Source: an uncultured Muribaculaceae bacterium (GTDB taxonomy: Bacteria; Bacteroidota; Bacteroidia; Bacteroidales; Muribaculaceae). Taken from it: a stretch of 6,780 bases of DNA. This document shows positions 6,751 through 6,780 of the stretch, piece after piece. Below the pieces are notes generated by a model. The model saw nothing but the letters and a program-made list of their open reading frames with translations. It was not told the origin of the DNA and made no database searches. How positions within the stretch are numbered: position 1 is the stretch's first letter; the number at the start of each line of letters is the position of its first letter. Made by a program: the position numbers and the translations under genes. The stretch covers positions 1-6,780 of the forward strand of contig CAKUMB010000033.1 of NCBI GenBank assembly GCA_934667475.1, in the 5' to 3' direction.

Positions 6751-6780
6751 ATGTATAGACGCCACAATTATGAAGAACGG
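6751..6780 (+). CDS. Start of IS transposase orfA (cut by the window edge)
   Basis: Ten codons are visible: MYRRHNYEER. The frame opens directly after the IS hairpin and reads off the window. The basic start, with Tyr-Glu-Glu-Arg, resembles the N-terminus of IS3-family OrfA proteins, which carry a helix-turn-helix that binds the element's ends. With so few residues the call rests mainly on position, so treat it as probable. Confidence 0.55.
   Translation, partial: MYRRHNYEER

Larger units (their letters stand above)
6706..6780 (+). mobile_element. Left end of an IS3-like insertion sequence (partial)
   Basis: From 6706 the sequence begins with TG and reads TGAACTGCACCCCAAAAGTT and then AGAC, which I recognise as the kind of terminal inverted repeat seen in IS3-family elements of the IS150 type (from memory, not searched). 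A short open frame starts at 6751, where the orfA of such elements lies. The right end, the transposase and any target-site duplication are outside the window, so family and completeness are not certain. Confidence 0.7.

Overview
The window looks like a chromosomal housekeeping stretch from a member of the Bacteroidales (Bacteroidota), with the left end of an insertion sequence entering at the right edge. The evidence for Bacteroidota is threefold. Three genes have promoters of the phylum's type (TTTG, about 20 bp, TAnnTTTG, with exact TACCTTTG boxes). The starts sit in AT-rich leaders without a clear Shine-Dalgarno sequence. The gene set is also typical: a short MerR-type regulator beside alaS, a DUF3127 protein, and rsfS followed by ftsH. 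The coding regions are clearly GC-rich and the spacers AT-rich. The genus cannot be settled from this; Prevotellaceae or Muribaculaceae are plausible.

Layout from left to right: a non-coding stretch ending in an intrinsic terminator (1-186); alaS on the minus strand (187-2808); a divergent control region (2809-2981) with an alaS promoter, a probable promoter for the regulator and a dyad between them; a short MerR-type regulator on the plus strand (2982-3329); a terminator-like hairpin shared by two convergent genes (3381-3424); a DUF3127 single-strand-binding-like protein on the minus strand (3452-3847); a 328-bp divergent spacer with one promoter on each side; then rsfS (4176-4535) and ftsH (4600-6666) on the plus strand, probably one transcript. 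An IS3-like left end starts at about 6706, and the first ten codons of its orfA run off the window.

The genes serve core cell functions: alanine charging of tRNA, ribosome silencing in starvation, membrane protein quality control and, probably, single-stranded DNA handling. I do not see a new multi-gene system. The items most worth a second look are the DUF3127 protein with an SSB-like acidic DDLPF tip, the near-perfect hairpin just before the IS orfA start, the likely loss of ftsH-cdsA linkage through this insertion, and the dyad in the spacer of the candidate promoter of the MerR-type gene.
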